NCBI GenBank assembly: GCA_014871665.1
Contig: WGSL01000010.1
Span: 1 to 43,570 of the forward strand
Length of the DNA stretch: 43,570 nucleotides
Source: Collinsella sp.
Lineage (GTDB): Bacteria; Actinomycetota; Coriobacteriia; Coriobacteriales; Coriobacteriaceae
Reading direction: 5' to 3'
Shown: one piece after another, positions 30,727 through 38,460 of the stretch
Layout: the number at the start of each line of letters is the position of its first letter
How positions within the stretch are numbered: position 1 is the stretch's first letter
Program-made: the position numbers and the translations under genes
Notes under the pieces: model-generated
Databases searched by the model: none
The model's input: the letters and a program-made list of their open reading frames with translations, nothing else
Told to the model about the DNA's origin: nothing

Positions 30727-31503
30727 TTACCAACCGGTGTAGTAGTCGGTGGTTCCGGCAGCGCAGCCGGAGTCATAGACCTTGCAATCACCCTTGGAGC
30801 CCGTAAAGGTCGAGCCCTGGGCCATATCGCCCACGGCAACAACGTAATAGCCGTCGGAATCGCGCCAGAAGCCCTCAGAATCCTGAGTCCATTCGCCCGT
30901 GCGATAGTGATAAAGCACATTGCTGCTGTAATAGGTCTCGCGGCGCCCGTTGTAGTTATTGACACCCGTAGAGCGCGTCAGGCCCGATCCGTTCGCGCAG
31001 GACGCGGCAGACGCGTAGGACGAAGTGTAACCGGCGTTGTAGTACGAAGCCTGGGCGGCCTCGGCAGCCTCCGCCTCGGCGGCAGCAGCCTCGAGCGCTT
31101 CGCGCTTGGCATCCTCAAGCGCAGTGCGCAGCTCATCGAGCTCGGTCGACTTCGCGTCGACCTCCCCCATCGTCAACAGGCTGCCCGCGCCATCGATACA
31201 GCCCTGCAGCACAGCGCGCTCGTCATCGGTGGCATAGTCACCGTACATGTTCATGATGATCTGAGCGCGCATCTCCAGGGAATCGCGCTTGGCCTCCATC
31301 GAGGCGTTCCACTCCTGCATGGAACCATAACCATCGCCGCGATAGTCAACGGGCTGCACCAGCGTCGTCTCGGACGGCGTAGATCCAACCGTATCGGACA
31401 GTGTTGCGGCGTGGGCATCAGTTGCACCGGCGCCCGCCAAAAGTGCCACGGTCAGAGCGGCGGAAAGGGCGGCGGCTTTCGGTTTTCGTGAATCAATCCT
31501 CAT
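30727..31503 (-). CDS. Secreted coiled-coil protein with Cys-containing C-terminal domain
   Basis: A 258-residue exported protein. Residues 1-33 are a signal peptide (AALTVALLAGAGATDAHA). A helical, Glu/Ala-rich region follows (KREALEAAAAEAEAAEAA, about 130-150), then a Tyr/Ser-rich linker. The C-terminal part has YYVVAVGDMAQGSTFTGSKG, then GDCKVYDSGCAAGTTDYYTGW. That ending resembles small domains that close Coriobacteriia cell-wall hydrolases and recalls 3D/double-psi barrel folds, but the catalytic residues cannot be assigned. The ATG at 31503 has GGAGG 11 bases upstream. It may be a wall-associated structural or hydrolytic factor; function unproven. Confidence 0.65.
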   Translation of the reverse strand: MRIDSRKPKAAALSAALTVALLAGAGATDAHAATLSDTVGSTPSETTLVQPVDYRGDGYGSMQEWNASMEAKRDSLEMRAQIIMNMYGDYATDDERAVLQGCIDGAGSLLTMGEVDAKSTELDELRTALEDAKREALEAAAAEAEAAEAAQASYYNAGYTSSYASAASCANGSGLTRSTGVNNYNGRRETYYSSNVLYHYRTGEWTQDSEGFWRDSDGYYVVAVGDMAQGSTFTGSKGDCKVYDSGCAAGTTDYYTGW

Positions 31504-31815
31504 GTAGCTGGAAACCTCCGTAGTGCGTTTTTGCTGCGTTTGAGCTGCGTGTGATTCGATCGCGCTGCATAGTACCCCGAGCAAATCGCGACCTGCGGTT
31601 TTACTTAAAAGGCGCACGTCAATTGCGTAAAACTCACATCCTCTCAACAGGAGTTTTCCACAACTCGAATGCATAAAGCGTGTCAAAAACCCTGTTTTTG
31701 CGCCCTCTCTATGCAAAAAAGGCGCCTGTGCAACCATTGTTCGCACAGGCGCCTTGAGCAGGCATTTTATACAGTTATACCTATCGAGTCGCAAGGGGTC
31801 CTTGCACAAGTCGCC
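31504..31815. other. 312-base gap between OAH sulfhydrylase and secreted-protein genes
   Basis: It contains the terminator of the sulfhydrylase gene (31715-31755) and the leader of the secreted-protein gene. A 7-bp inverted repeat (GTTTTAC at 31598-31604, GTAAAAC at 31627-31633) could be a regulatory site. No convincing gene and no clean promoter were seen. Confidence 0.4.
31715..31755 (-). terminator. Strong terminator of the OAH sulfhydrylase gene
   Basis: AAGGCGCCTGTGC (31719-31731) and GCACAGGCGCCTT (31743-31755) form a perfect 13-bp stem; the minus strand then reads TTTTTT. Confidence 0.95.
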
Positions 31816-33126
31816 TTACTCGTCCAGCGCGGCGAAGGCCTGCTTCAGATCCCAAATGATATCCTCGGCATTCTCGGTACCGATGGAAAGACGGATCGTG
31901 GAGGACGTGATGTTCTGCTCGGTGAGCTCCTCGGCAGAGAGCTGGGAGTGCGTGGTGGTAGCCGGGTGCACGACGAGCGACTTGACGTCGGCCACGTTGG
32001 CGAGCAGCGAGAACACCTGCAGATGATCGATGAACTTCCAGGCGGCCTCCTGGCCACCCTTAATCTCAAAGGTAAAGATCGAGGCACCGCCGTTGGGGAA
32101 ATATTGCTTGTAGAGCTCATGGTCGGGGTGCTCAGGCAGGCTCGGGTGGTTCACCTTGGCAACATGGCTGTCACCGGTCAGGAACTCAACGACCTTCTTG
32201 GTATTCTCGACATGACGGTCAACGCGCAGCGACAGAGTCTCGGTGCCCTGGAGCAGGACCCAGGCGTTGAACGGGCTGATGCAGGCGCCCTCGTCACGCA
32301 GCAGGATAGCGCGGACATAGGTTGCGAAGGCGGCGGGACCGGCAGCCTCGGCAAACGAGACGCCGTGGTAGGAGGGGTTGGGCTCAGCGATCTGGGCGTA
32401 CTTTCCACTCGCCTTCCAATCGAAGTTACCGCCGTCCACGATCACACCGCCCAGCGAGGTGCCGTGGCCGCCGATGAACTTGGTTGCGGAGTGGACGACG
32501 ATGTTGGCACCATGCTCCAGCGGACGGAACAGATACGGGGTGCCGAAGGTGTTGTCGACGACAACCGGCAGACCGTGCTTCTTGGCGATCTCGGAGATGG
32601 CGTCGATGTTGGGGATGTCGGAGTTGGGGTTGCCGAGCGTCTCGAGATAGATGGCCGTGGTGTTGTCCTTGATGGCCCCCTCGACCTCTTCCAGGTTATG
32701 AGCGTCGACAAACGTGGTCTCGACGCCAAACTGGGAGAGCGTATGCTCCAGCAGGTTGTAGGAGCCGCCGTAGATGGTCTTCTGAGCCACCACGTGGTCA
32801 CCGGCCTGAGCAAGAGCCTGCAGAGTATAGGTGATGGCAGCAGCACCGGAGGCGACGGCGAGACCTGCCACGCCGCCCTCGAGTGCGGCGATACGGTCCT
32901 CGAAGACGCCCTGGGTGGAGTTGGTCAGACGGCCGTAGATGTTACCAGCATCGGCAAGACCAAAGCGGTCGGCGGCGTGCTGGGAATTGCGGAACACATA
33001 GCTCGTGGTCTGGTAGATCGGCACGGCGCGGGAGTCGGATGCGGGATCGGCGCTCTCCTGGCCAACGTGCAGCTGCAGGGTATCGAAACCAAAGGTGTGC
33101 TCGGGGTTGTTGATGAACTGGCTCAT
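31816..33126 (-). CDS. O-acetylhomoserine sulfhydrylase (aminocarboxypropyltransferase)
   Basis: PLP-dependent enzyme making homocysteine (with sulfide) or methionine from O-acetylhomoserine, 436 residues. It has FGFDTLQLHVGQESADP, the NIYGRLTNST motif, ALEGG, ASGAAAITYTLQAL, VVVDNTFGTPYL and the PLP Lys in HSATKFIGGHGTSLGG, a Cys/Met metabolism PLP family layout. The ~430 length with the insertion before the C-terminus fits the OAH-sulfhydrylase (MetY/CysD) branch rather than cystathionine synthase. ATG 33126 follows AAGGAG. The leader contains a 17-residue Cys/Met peptide, and a good promoter lies at 33310-33338. A LysR gene is divergent. Confidence 0.93.
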   Translation of the reverse strand: MSQFINNPEHTFGFDTLQLHVGQESADPASDSRAVPIYQTTSYVFRNSQHAADRFGLADAGNIYGRLTNSTQGVFEDRIAALEGGVAGLAVASGAAAITYTLQALAQAGDHVVAQKTIYGGSYNLLEHTLSQFGVETTFVDAHNLEEVEGAIKDNTTAIYLETLGNPNSDIPNIDAISEIAKKHGLPVVVDNTFGTPYLFRPLEHGANIVVHSATKFIGGHGTSLGGVIVDGGNFDWKASGKYAQIAEPNPSYHGVSFAEAAGPAAFATYVRAILLRDEGACISPFNAWVLLQGTETLSLRVDRHVENTKKVVEFLTGDSHVAKVNHPSLPEHPDHELYKQYFPNGGASIFTFEIKGGQEAAWKFIDHLQVFSLLANVADVKSLVVHPATTTHSQLSAEELTEQNITSSTIRLSIGTENAEDIIWDLKQAFAALDE

Positions 33127-33187
33127 GATGATCTCCTTGATCGAACAAAAGTAATAATCGTAAGAGAAGTAAGTCGCTGTCTCCTGA

Positions 33188-33241
33188 TCACGCCGACGGG
33201 CGCAAACAGGAGCCCGGCATTCGTCTTGGTAAGCAATTCAT
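33188..33241 (-). CDS. Putative Cys-containing leader peptide of the OAH sulfhydrylase gene
   Basis: An 18-codon reading frame starts with ATG 33241, 7 bases after GGAGG, and ends with TGA at 33188-33190. The product is MNCLPRRMPGSCLRPSA, with Cys at 3 and 12 and Met at 8. It sits in the transcript between the promoter (33310-33338) and the sulfhydrylase gene, 61 bases before that start. The CTCCTG inside its coding part can pair with CAGGAG at and just after its stop. This is the arrangement of an amino-acid-sensing leader or attenuator. I do not assign it to a known family; the role in sulfur control is inference. Confidence 0.65.
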   Translation of the reverse strand: MNCLPRRMPGSCLRPSA

Positions 33242-33309
33242 ATGCGGGCCTCCTTTCGCATCCCGGTTCCGTGGTCGGTTTAATTACCTACCGCCTTTGT
33301 GTGTTTTGA

Positions 33310-33338
33310 ATAGTACGAGCATTGTTTCGCTCGGTCAA
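33310..33338 (-). promoter_or_regulatory. Promoter of the leader peptide/OAH sulfhydrylase operon
   Basis: On the minus strand TTGACC (33333-33338) and TACTAT (33310-33315) are 17 bases apart. The spacer holds CGAGC/GCTCG as an inverted repeat, a possible operator for the divergent LysR protein. Confidence 0.75.
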
Positions 33339-33398
33339 TCACTTAAAAGCGCTAACCTGTTATCAGTTTTATAGATAGCAATCGAAAGGATGACGTCG

Positions 33399-34337
33399 AT
33401 GACCCTTCAGCAGCTTCGTTTTCTGATTGCCGTGGCAGAGTCCGGCTCAATTAACGCCGCAGCTCAGCGCCTCTATACCGCTCAGTCCAACATATCAAAC
33501 GCCGTCAAAAGCCTGGAACAGGAGCTCCATCTGGAGATCTTTACGCGCTCCAGCCGCGGCGTCACGCTCACCAACGACGGCACCGAGCTTTTGGGCTATG
33601 CGCGCCAGGTCGTAGAGCAGGCCGACATGCTCGAGGCGCGCTACGAGGACGGCGGCACCCCGCAAGCCCGCCTCGCCATTTCCGCCCAGCATTACGCCTT
33701 TTCGGTCGAGGCCTTCGTCAACGTCGTCGAGCGCTGCCGGGACGACAAGTTCGAGTTCATCATGCGCGAGACCACCACGTCGCAGATCATCGATGACGTC
33801 CGCGCGTTTCGCAGCGACATTGGCATCCTCTATCTGGACGACTTTAACAATCGTGTCCTACAGAAAGCCTTTACCGATGCCCGAGCAAGCTTCCATCACC
33901 TCTTTGATGCAAAGGTCCACGTGTTCGTAAGTGAGCGCCACCCGCTTGCCCGCCGCCCGCAGCTGTCCCTTGCCGACCTTACGCCCTATACGCGCTACAG
34001 CTTTGAGCAGGGAGCCTCAAACTCCTTCTATTACGCCGAGGAGCCGTTTAGCTACATCCCCTGCGATCGCAACATTCGAGTCTCTGACCGCGGCACGCTC
34101 ACCAACCTGCTGATCACCTCGAACGGCTACACGCTCTCCACCGGCGTGCTCTCAAACGAAATGCAATGGGGCATGGCATCGATTCCACTGGCAGATGCCC
34201 CGACGATGCACGTAGGCTATATCATGCACGATGAACGCAAGCCCTCTCCCCTGTTGCAGCAATACCTCGACGAGCTCGACCGCATCATCCAAGAAAACCA
34301 GCCATCAGAGGACGGGGCAGATATGGTAGATTGCTAG
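33399..34337 (+). CDS. LysR family transcriptional regulator
   Basis: LysR-type regulator of 312 residues. The N-terminal winged helix reads MTLQQLRFLIAVAESGSINA, AAQRLYTAQSNISNAVKSLE and LEIFTRSSRGVTLT, typical of the family. The C-terminal effector domain starts near residue 90. ATG 33399 leaves 9 bases after AAAGG; the in-frame ATG at 33390 directly touches it. It is divergent from the sulfhydrylase gene, and LysR proteins usually control their divergent neighbour, so a role in Cys/Met metabolism is likely. The coinducer is unknown. Confidence 0.9.
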   Translation: MTLQQLRFLIAVAESGSINAAAQRLYTAQSNISNAVKSLEQELHLEIFTRSSRGVTLTNDGTELLGYARQVVEQADMLEARYEDGGTPQARLAISAQHYAFSVEAFVNVVERCRDDKFEFIMRETTTSQIIDDVRAFRSDIGILYLDDFNNRVLQKAFTDARASFHHLFDAKVHVFVSERHPLARRPQLSLADLTPYTRYSFEQGASNSFYYAEEPFSYIPCDRNIRVSDRGTLTNLLITSNGYTLSTGVLSNEMQWGMASIPLADAPTMHVGYIMHDERKPSPLLQQYLDELDRIIQENQPSEDGADMVDC

Positions 34338-34400
34338 CCCTCGGCGAACGCGGCGCTACAATGGTCACTCACACGAAACGTACCCAACGAAAGGAACCAT

Positions 34401-34886
34401 GTGAAGGTCATCATCTATACCGACGGCTCGGCCCGATCAAATCCGGGACGCGGCGGATACGGTGCCGTGCTCAAATACACCAATCCCGCCGGCAAGACCT
34501 TCACCTCCGAGCTTTCGCGCGGCTACGCCAAGACCACCAACAACCGCATGGAGCTCATGGCGGTCATCGTGGCGCTCGAGGCACTTAACCGCCCCTGCGA
34601 GGTCGAGGTCCATTCCGATTCGCAGTACGTCGTCAACGCCTTTAACAAGCACTGGATCGACGGCTGGAAAAAGCGCGGATGGAAAACCGCCAACAAGCAG
34701 CCCGTTAAGAACCGCGACCTGTGGGAGCGCCTGCTTGCCGCCAAAAGCAAGCATAAGGTGGAGTTCATCTGGGTTAAGGGGCATGCCGGCCACGAGCTCA
34801 ACGAGCGCTGCGATGAGCTCGCCACCACGGCGGCCGACGGCAGCAACCTCGATATCGACACCGGCTTTAACGAGAGCGACCTGTAA
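34401..34886 (+). CDS. rnhA: Ribonuclease HI
   Basis: Degrades the RNA of RNA-DNA hybrids, 161 residues. The active-site carboxylates are visible: YTDGSARSNPGRGGYG (Asp), TTNNRMELMAVIVALEAL (Glu), VEVHSDSQYVVNAFN (Asp), and the late GHAGHELNERCDELA with His and Asp. A basic WIDGWKKRGWKTANKQPVKN segment corresponds to the handle region of E. coli-type RNase HI. Translation starts at GTG 34401 with AAAGGA 5 bases before it. Confidence 0.95.
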   Translation: MKVIIYTDGSARSNPGRGGYGAVLKYTNPAGKTFTSELSRGYAKTTNNRMELMAVIVALEALNRPCEVEVHSDSQYVVNAFNKHWIDGWKKRGWKTANKQPVKNRDLWERLLAAKSKHKVEFIWVKGHAGHELNERCDELATTAADGSNLDIDTGFNESDL

Positions 34887-34959
34887 TAGCGTTTTCGCGC
34901 AGCTTTATATCCCCACGCGCTACACTCATCCTGTAGACCAAACAACGCAAGGGGGACAC

Positions 34960-36066
34960 ATGTTGCGTATCGCAACCATCGGCACATCCATGATTACCGA
35001 CGACTTTATCCAGGTCGTCAACGCCAACGACCAAGCCGCGTTTGTGGGCACGCTTTCACGCGACGCCAATCGCGGCGCCGCCTTTACTGCCGAGCACGGC
35101 GGCGAGCGAAACTTTACGTCACTCGATGAGCTTGCGGCAGCCGCCGGCGTCGATGCCGTCTACATCGGCAGCCCCAATGCGCTCCATTACGAGCAGGCGC
35201 TCGCCTGCATCGCCGGTGGCAAGCACGTCATCGTCGAGAAACCCTTCTGCGCCACCGAGGCGCAAGCGCTGGAGGTCTTCCGGGCTGCCGAGGCAGCAGG
35301 TGTCGTGGCCCTCGAGGCCATGCGTCCCCTCCACGATCCCGCCTTCCACGCCATCGAGGACGCCCTGGGCGAGATCGCCCCCATCCGCCGCGCCTCATTG
35401 CGCTTTGGCAAGTATTCCTCGCGCTACAACGAGATTCTCGCGGGACGCGCCACCAATATCTTCGACTGCAATATGGCATCGGGTTCCCTCATGGACATTG
35501 GCGTCTACGCCGTCGAACCCATGGTCGAGATTTTCGGCATGCCCTCCGGCCTTACGAGCATGACTACTCTGCTCGACCCCACCACGCGACAGCTCACGCA
35601 CGGCCCCATCGACGGCTGCGGTTCCATCCTCGCCAGCTATGGCGGAGGCCGCATCTCCGTCGAGCTCGCGCACTCCAAAATTACGAATGACCTGCTGCCC
35701 TCGCAGATCGAAGGCGAGCGTGGCACTATCCAGATCGACCATCTGTCCACGCCCCGCAACGTCCGCATCGACTATCGCGGCGACGTCGTACGCGGCTCGG
35801 CGACCGAGGCACCGCGCGAACAGGGAGACAACGGCCGCGTGCTCGACCTGCCCAAATCGAGCAACACTATGGAATACGAACTCACAGACTTTATCACCGC
35901 CATCGGCGGCATCGATAACGTTAAGGAAGAGATTTGGGAGACCCCGGCAGGACGCCACGAGCTTGGCCACTACCGCGATGTCACGCTCGTCTCACTGCGC
36001 ATCATGGATGCCGTGCGCCAGCAGGCCGGCATTACCTTCCCGGCCGACGCAGGCAAGCAGGCATAG
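34960..36066 (+). CDS. Gfo/Idh/MocA family oxidoreductase
   Basis: NAD(P)-dependent dehydrogenase-like protein of 368 residues. The Rossmann half begins LRIATIGTSMITDDF and has DAVYIGSPNALHYEQALACI and the motif VIVEKPFCATEAQA with the catalytic Lys. The C-terminal half has LEAMRPLHDP, SLMDIGVYAVEPM and the sheet domain. The ATG at 34960 follows AAGGGGG by 4 bases. The acylphosphatase-like gene starts 2 bases after the stop, so the two are an operon. The substrate is not predictable; it is a different branch from the oxidoreductase at 26534-27553. Confidence 0.88.
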   Translation: MLRIATIGTSMITDDFIQVVNANDQAAFVGTLSRDANRGAAFTAEHGGERNFTSLDELAAAAGVDAVYIGSPNALHYEQALACIAGGKHVIVEKPFCATEAQALEVFRAAEAAGVVALEAMRPLHDPAFHAIEDALGEIAPIRRASLRFGKYSSRYNEILAGRATNIFDCNMASGSLMDIGVYAVEPMVEIFGMPSGLTSMTTLLDPTTRQLTHGPIDGCGSILASYGGGRISVELAHSKITNDLLPSQIEGERGTIQIDHLSTPRNVRIDYRGDVVRGSATEAPREQGDNGRVLDLPKSSNTMEYELTDFITAIGGIDNVKEEIWETPAGRHELGHYRDVTLVSLRIMDAVRQQAGITFPADAGKQA

Positions 36067-36068
36067 CG

Positions 36069-36479
36069 ATGGGCCTCTTCGATACGTTCTTCTCCAGCGT
36101 CACCGGCGGCAGTCGAGAGCCTCAAAAACCATCGAACGTCGAGCTCGAGCTGCGCCGCAGGCTTACCGTACTCGCAAGCGACGAGGCCACTCAAAACACT
36201 CCCCTGCGCTATTTCCTGCACTGGACGGGGCAAGTCCAAGGCGTTGGTTTTCGCTTTACCAACACCAACCTCGCGCAGGCACGCTCCCTCACCGGCTGGG
36301 TGCGTAACATGGAAGACGGCTCAGTCGAGATGGAGATACAGGGAGCTCCGGCAAACATCCTATCTCATCTCGAGGCGCTTCATGCCTCCTACGAGCGCAT
36401 GGGAACGCGTTTTCGCCTCGTAGACGCCCAGGCCCGAGCCCCACTTACCAATGAAGACGGTTTCAGTCCTCATTATTAG
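36069..36479 (+). CDS. Acylphosphatase-like protein with N-terminal extension
   Basis: A 136-residue protein. Residues ~50-136 form an acylphosphatase fold: FLHWTGQVQGVGFRFTNTNL carries the phosphate-loop Arg and LTGWVRNMEDGSVEMEIQG carries the catalytic Asn. Acylphosphatases hydrolyse carboxyl-phosphates. The first ~48 residues (MGLFDTFFSSVTGGSREPQK...) are an unusual lead for this ~90-residue family. It starts 2 bases after the oxidoreductase stop and may be translated by coupling, as no good ribosome site is seen apart from the upstream coding sequence. Confidence 0.82.
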   Translation: MGLFDTFFSSVTGGSREPQKPSNVELELRRRLTVLASDEATQNTPLRYFLHWTGQVQGVGFRFTNTNLAQARSLTGWVRNMEDGSVEMEIQGAPANILSHLEALHASYERMGTRFRLVDAQARAPLTNEDGFSPHY

Positions 36480-36540
36480 TATTGTGTGCTAAATACGGTA
36501 TCATTTACCTACGACCGTTAATAGAAAAGAGGCGAGGCGC

Positions 36541-36921
36541 ATGGCGGTGCAAAGAAGGAATACCAAGCAGCGAAAGCTGGTTCTTGACGCCGTGCGCCAA
36601 AGCTATAACCATCCCACCGCCGACGAAATCTACAACGTCGTGCGCGCACAGGATGACAAAATCAGCCGCGGTACGGTCTACCGCAACCTCAATCTCTTGG
36701 CCGACGCCGGCGAGATTCTTTCTATTAAGACGCCGGGCGGCAGCCGCTTCGATCGCACCATCGAGCCGCACGCACATATCATCTGCACCTCGTGCAGCCG
36801 CGTCATCGACGTGCCGCTCCCCTTCGATGCCCAGCTCGACGCCAGGGCATCCGAACAAATCGGATGGAGCGTCAGCTCGCACTACACCATCTTTGAGGGA
36901 CTCTGCCCCGACTGCCGGTAG
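36541..36921 (+). CDS. Fur-family metalloregulator (PerR/Fur-like)
   Basis: DNA-binding metal-responsive repressor of 126 residues. The winged helix includes HPTADEIYNVVRAQDDKISRG followed by TVYRNLNLLADAGEI. The metal and structural sites are HAHIICTSCSRVIDV (His, Cys-x2-Cys) and LCPDC (second Cys pair). It belongs to the short PerR/Fur group with structural zinc in four Cys. ATG 36541 has GAGG 6 bases before it. It may control an oxidative-stress or iron regulon elsewhere. Whether it senses Fe, Zn or peroxide cannot be decided from sequence alone. Confidence 0.9.
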   Translation: MAVQRRNTKQRKLVLDAVRQSYNHPTADEIYNVVRAQDDKISRGTVYRNLNLLADAGEILSIKTPGGSRFDRTIEPHAHIICTSCSRVIDVPLPFDAQLDARASEQIGWSVSSHYTIFEGLCPDCR

Positions 36922-36926
36922 CCTTT

Positions 36927-36991
36927 GGGGCATGCCTGCAAATCTACTTTCCCATCCGTTACAGCAAACAGTACATTTCTAGGCATGTCCC
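36927..36991. repeat. Large hairpin between convergent genes, possible copy 3 of the element
   Basis: Arms 36927-36948 and 36970-36991 pair in about 18 of 22 positions, and the loop ends with GCAAAC followed by AG in the right arm, as in copies 1 and 2. The outer stem sequence is different. Placed between the Fur-family and HAD genes, it may act as a two-way terminator. Membership in the family is tentative. Confidence 0.55.
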
Positions 36992-36997
36992 GAAAAC

Positions 36998-37795
36998 CTA
37001 CTCGGCGAGCAGGCGGCGCAGTTCTTCTTCGACCGTGTGCACGTAACGGACGCGATCGTTGATACCGCGCATGGTGGGGTTGCAGCTCTCCATCAGATAG
37101 GGATGGCCCACGACGTTGAGCATGTCGCGATCGTTCTCATTGTCGCCAAATGCCATCATCTCATCGGGCGAAATCCCCAGGACACGACCGTAATCGGCAA
37201 GCGCGGAGCCCTTGCCCGAACCGAAACCGATAAGGTCCGTCCATGCGGTTCCTGACGTCATCACATTGACACGGTCGCCAAAGAGGCGCTCGAAATACTC
37301 CCGGGCCGCCGGATATTCCACCTCGGGCGTCTGGAAGCCAATCTTAATGACATCCTCGTCGATGTCCTCGGGACGGTCGACCACCGCCACATCGCAGTGG
37401 ACCACATAGCGCAAATGGTCGACGAACGCATCGTTGCCGCTCATGGTGTAGATGTGCCCCTCACACGAAAGGGTCATGTCGGTATGGGGATACGCAACCA
37501 CGGTATTCGCGATAACCATAGCAAGGCTACGATCCATGGAACGCTTGACTACGGCACGCCCCTCGCTCATCACCAGGGTTCCGTTTTCGCATACATAGGC
37601 GAGCTCATCGGCCACCGGGGCAAACAGGTAGCGCAAGCTCGCATATTGACGGCCACTCGCCGGCATAAACACGATACCACGACGATGCAGCTCATCGATA
37701 AGCTCAAAGGCCTCGGAACGCAGCTCGCGCTCCCCCGGATGCAGCAACGTGCCGTCCAAATCGCATGCAATCAGTTTGATTCCCTCAAGACCCAT
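36998..37795 (-). CDS. Cof-type HAD-IIB phosphatase
   Basis: Sugar- or cofactor-phosphate phosphatase of the Cof subfamily, 265 residues. It has IKLIACDLDGTLLHPGE (motif I), FMPASGRQYASLRYLF (motif II), a C2B cap with YVCENGTLV, then GSGKGSALADYGRVLGI and MMAFGDNENDRDMLNVVGHPYLME (motif IV). ATG 37795 has GGGGGAAG just upstream; the frame runs further upstream to 37870 without a ribosome site. It may act with the UreE-like and SlyD-like genes only by proximity. Confidence 0.88.
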   Translation of the reverse strand: MGLEGIKLIACDLDGTLLHPGERELRSEAFELIDELHRRGIVFMPASGRQYASLRYLFAPVADELAYVCENGTLVMSEGRAVVKRSMDRSLAMVIANTVVAYPHTDMTLSCEGHIYTMSGNDAFVDHLRYVVHCDVAVVDRPEDIDEDVIKIGFQTPEVEYPAAREYFERLFGDRVNVMTSGTAWTDLIGFGSGKGSALADYGRVLGISPDEMMAFGDNENDRDMLNVVGHPYLMESCNPTMRGINDRVRYVHTVEEELRRLLAE

Positions 37796-37878
37796 ATGCT
37801 TCCCCCAAAGCCTCATATCAACAGCAAGACGGACCTTGATCGGTCGCCCCTCAAAGCCCGTCTTGCGCATACGCGCGC

Positions 37879-38457
37879 TTAGCCGCGCGCCTTTTTTACG
37901 ATGGTAAAGTCGGGAGCCATGCTCACGACGACCTCCGCCGCACTCGACGCAAAGCGCCGGTCCGCATCGAGTTCACGGGTAACCAGCGAGAGCCGAACAC
38001 CCTCGACACCCCGGAGCATGCGGCCCAAAACAGGCTGCACCGGCGTATACATGCGCACAGTATGCTCGTCCGAGTCGCCCCGGAAGAGCGGCGCATGCAT
38101 GTTGCCGATCTCCCAGCACGAATGCGCGAGCGCAATCGGGTCCATGCGGTCAACTTCGACCAAATAAACCTCGGCGCTGCGCAAGCGCACGACAACCGCC
38201 ACGGGCACCATGCCCGAACGGTCAATGGCGAGCACGTCGCCGTCGGCAAGACGACCGCCGTCGGCAGTATCCAGCCGAACATCGACCGTGCGGCCCAGCT
38301 CCGTCACGCCCACAAACGCGTATACATCAGCCTGGTCCCAATCGAGCAGTAGCTCGTCAACTTCAAAGACGCCGCCCAACTTCCGGCGAAGCAGGAGTTC
38401 ATAGGACGGATCGTTGAGATTTCCCAAGCATGTCGTCGAAACCAAGCGTTCAGGCAT
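37879..38457 (-). CDS. UreE-like protein (orphan urease accessory-like)
   Basis: A 192-residue protein whose second half recalls UreE metallochaperones: AHSCWEIGNMHAPLFRGD parallels the YHLGNRHxP motif, and VQPVLGRMLRGVEGVRLSL parallels the Ni-site helix. The N-terminal part would be the peptide-binding domain. UreE's usual His-rich tail is absent. No urease or nickel-enzyme maturation gene is in the window. The start ATG at 38457 lies 3 bases downstream of the SlyD-like stop, so the two are co-transcribed; both families are known for nickel handling. This gives a coherent but unproven nickel-delivery pair. Confidence 0.6.
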   Translation of the reverse strand: MPERLVSTTCLGNLNDPSYELLLRRKLGGVFEVDELLLDWDQADVYAFVGVTELGRTVDVRLDTADGGRLADGDVLAIDRSGMVPVAVVVRLRSAEVYLVEVDRMDPIALAHSCWEIGNMHAPLFRGDSDEHTVRMYTPVQPVLGRMLRGVEGVRLSLVTRELDADRRFASSAAEVVVSMAPDFTIVKKARG

Positions 38458-38460
38458 ACT

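Noticed and set aside
33127..33260. S-adenosylmethionine riboswitch upstream of the OAH sulfhydrylase
   Set aside because: No SAM-I or SAM-II core sequences were found; a leader peptide explains the region better.
31669..33309. 546-codon open frame antisense to the OAH sulfhydrylase
   Set aside because: Opposite strand of a confident PLP enzyme; no motif, no ribosome site.
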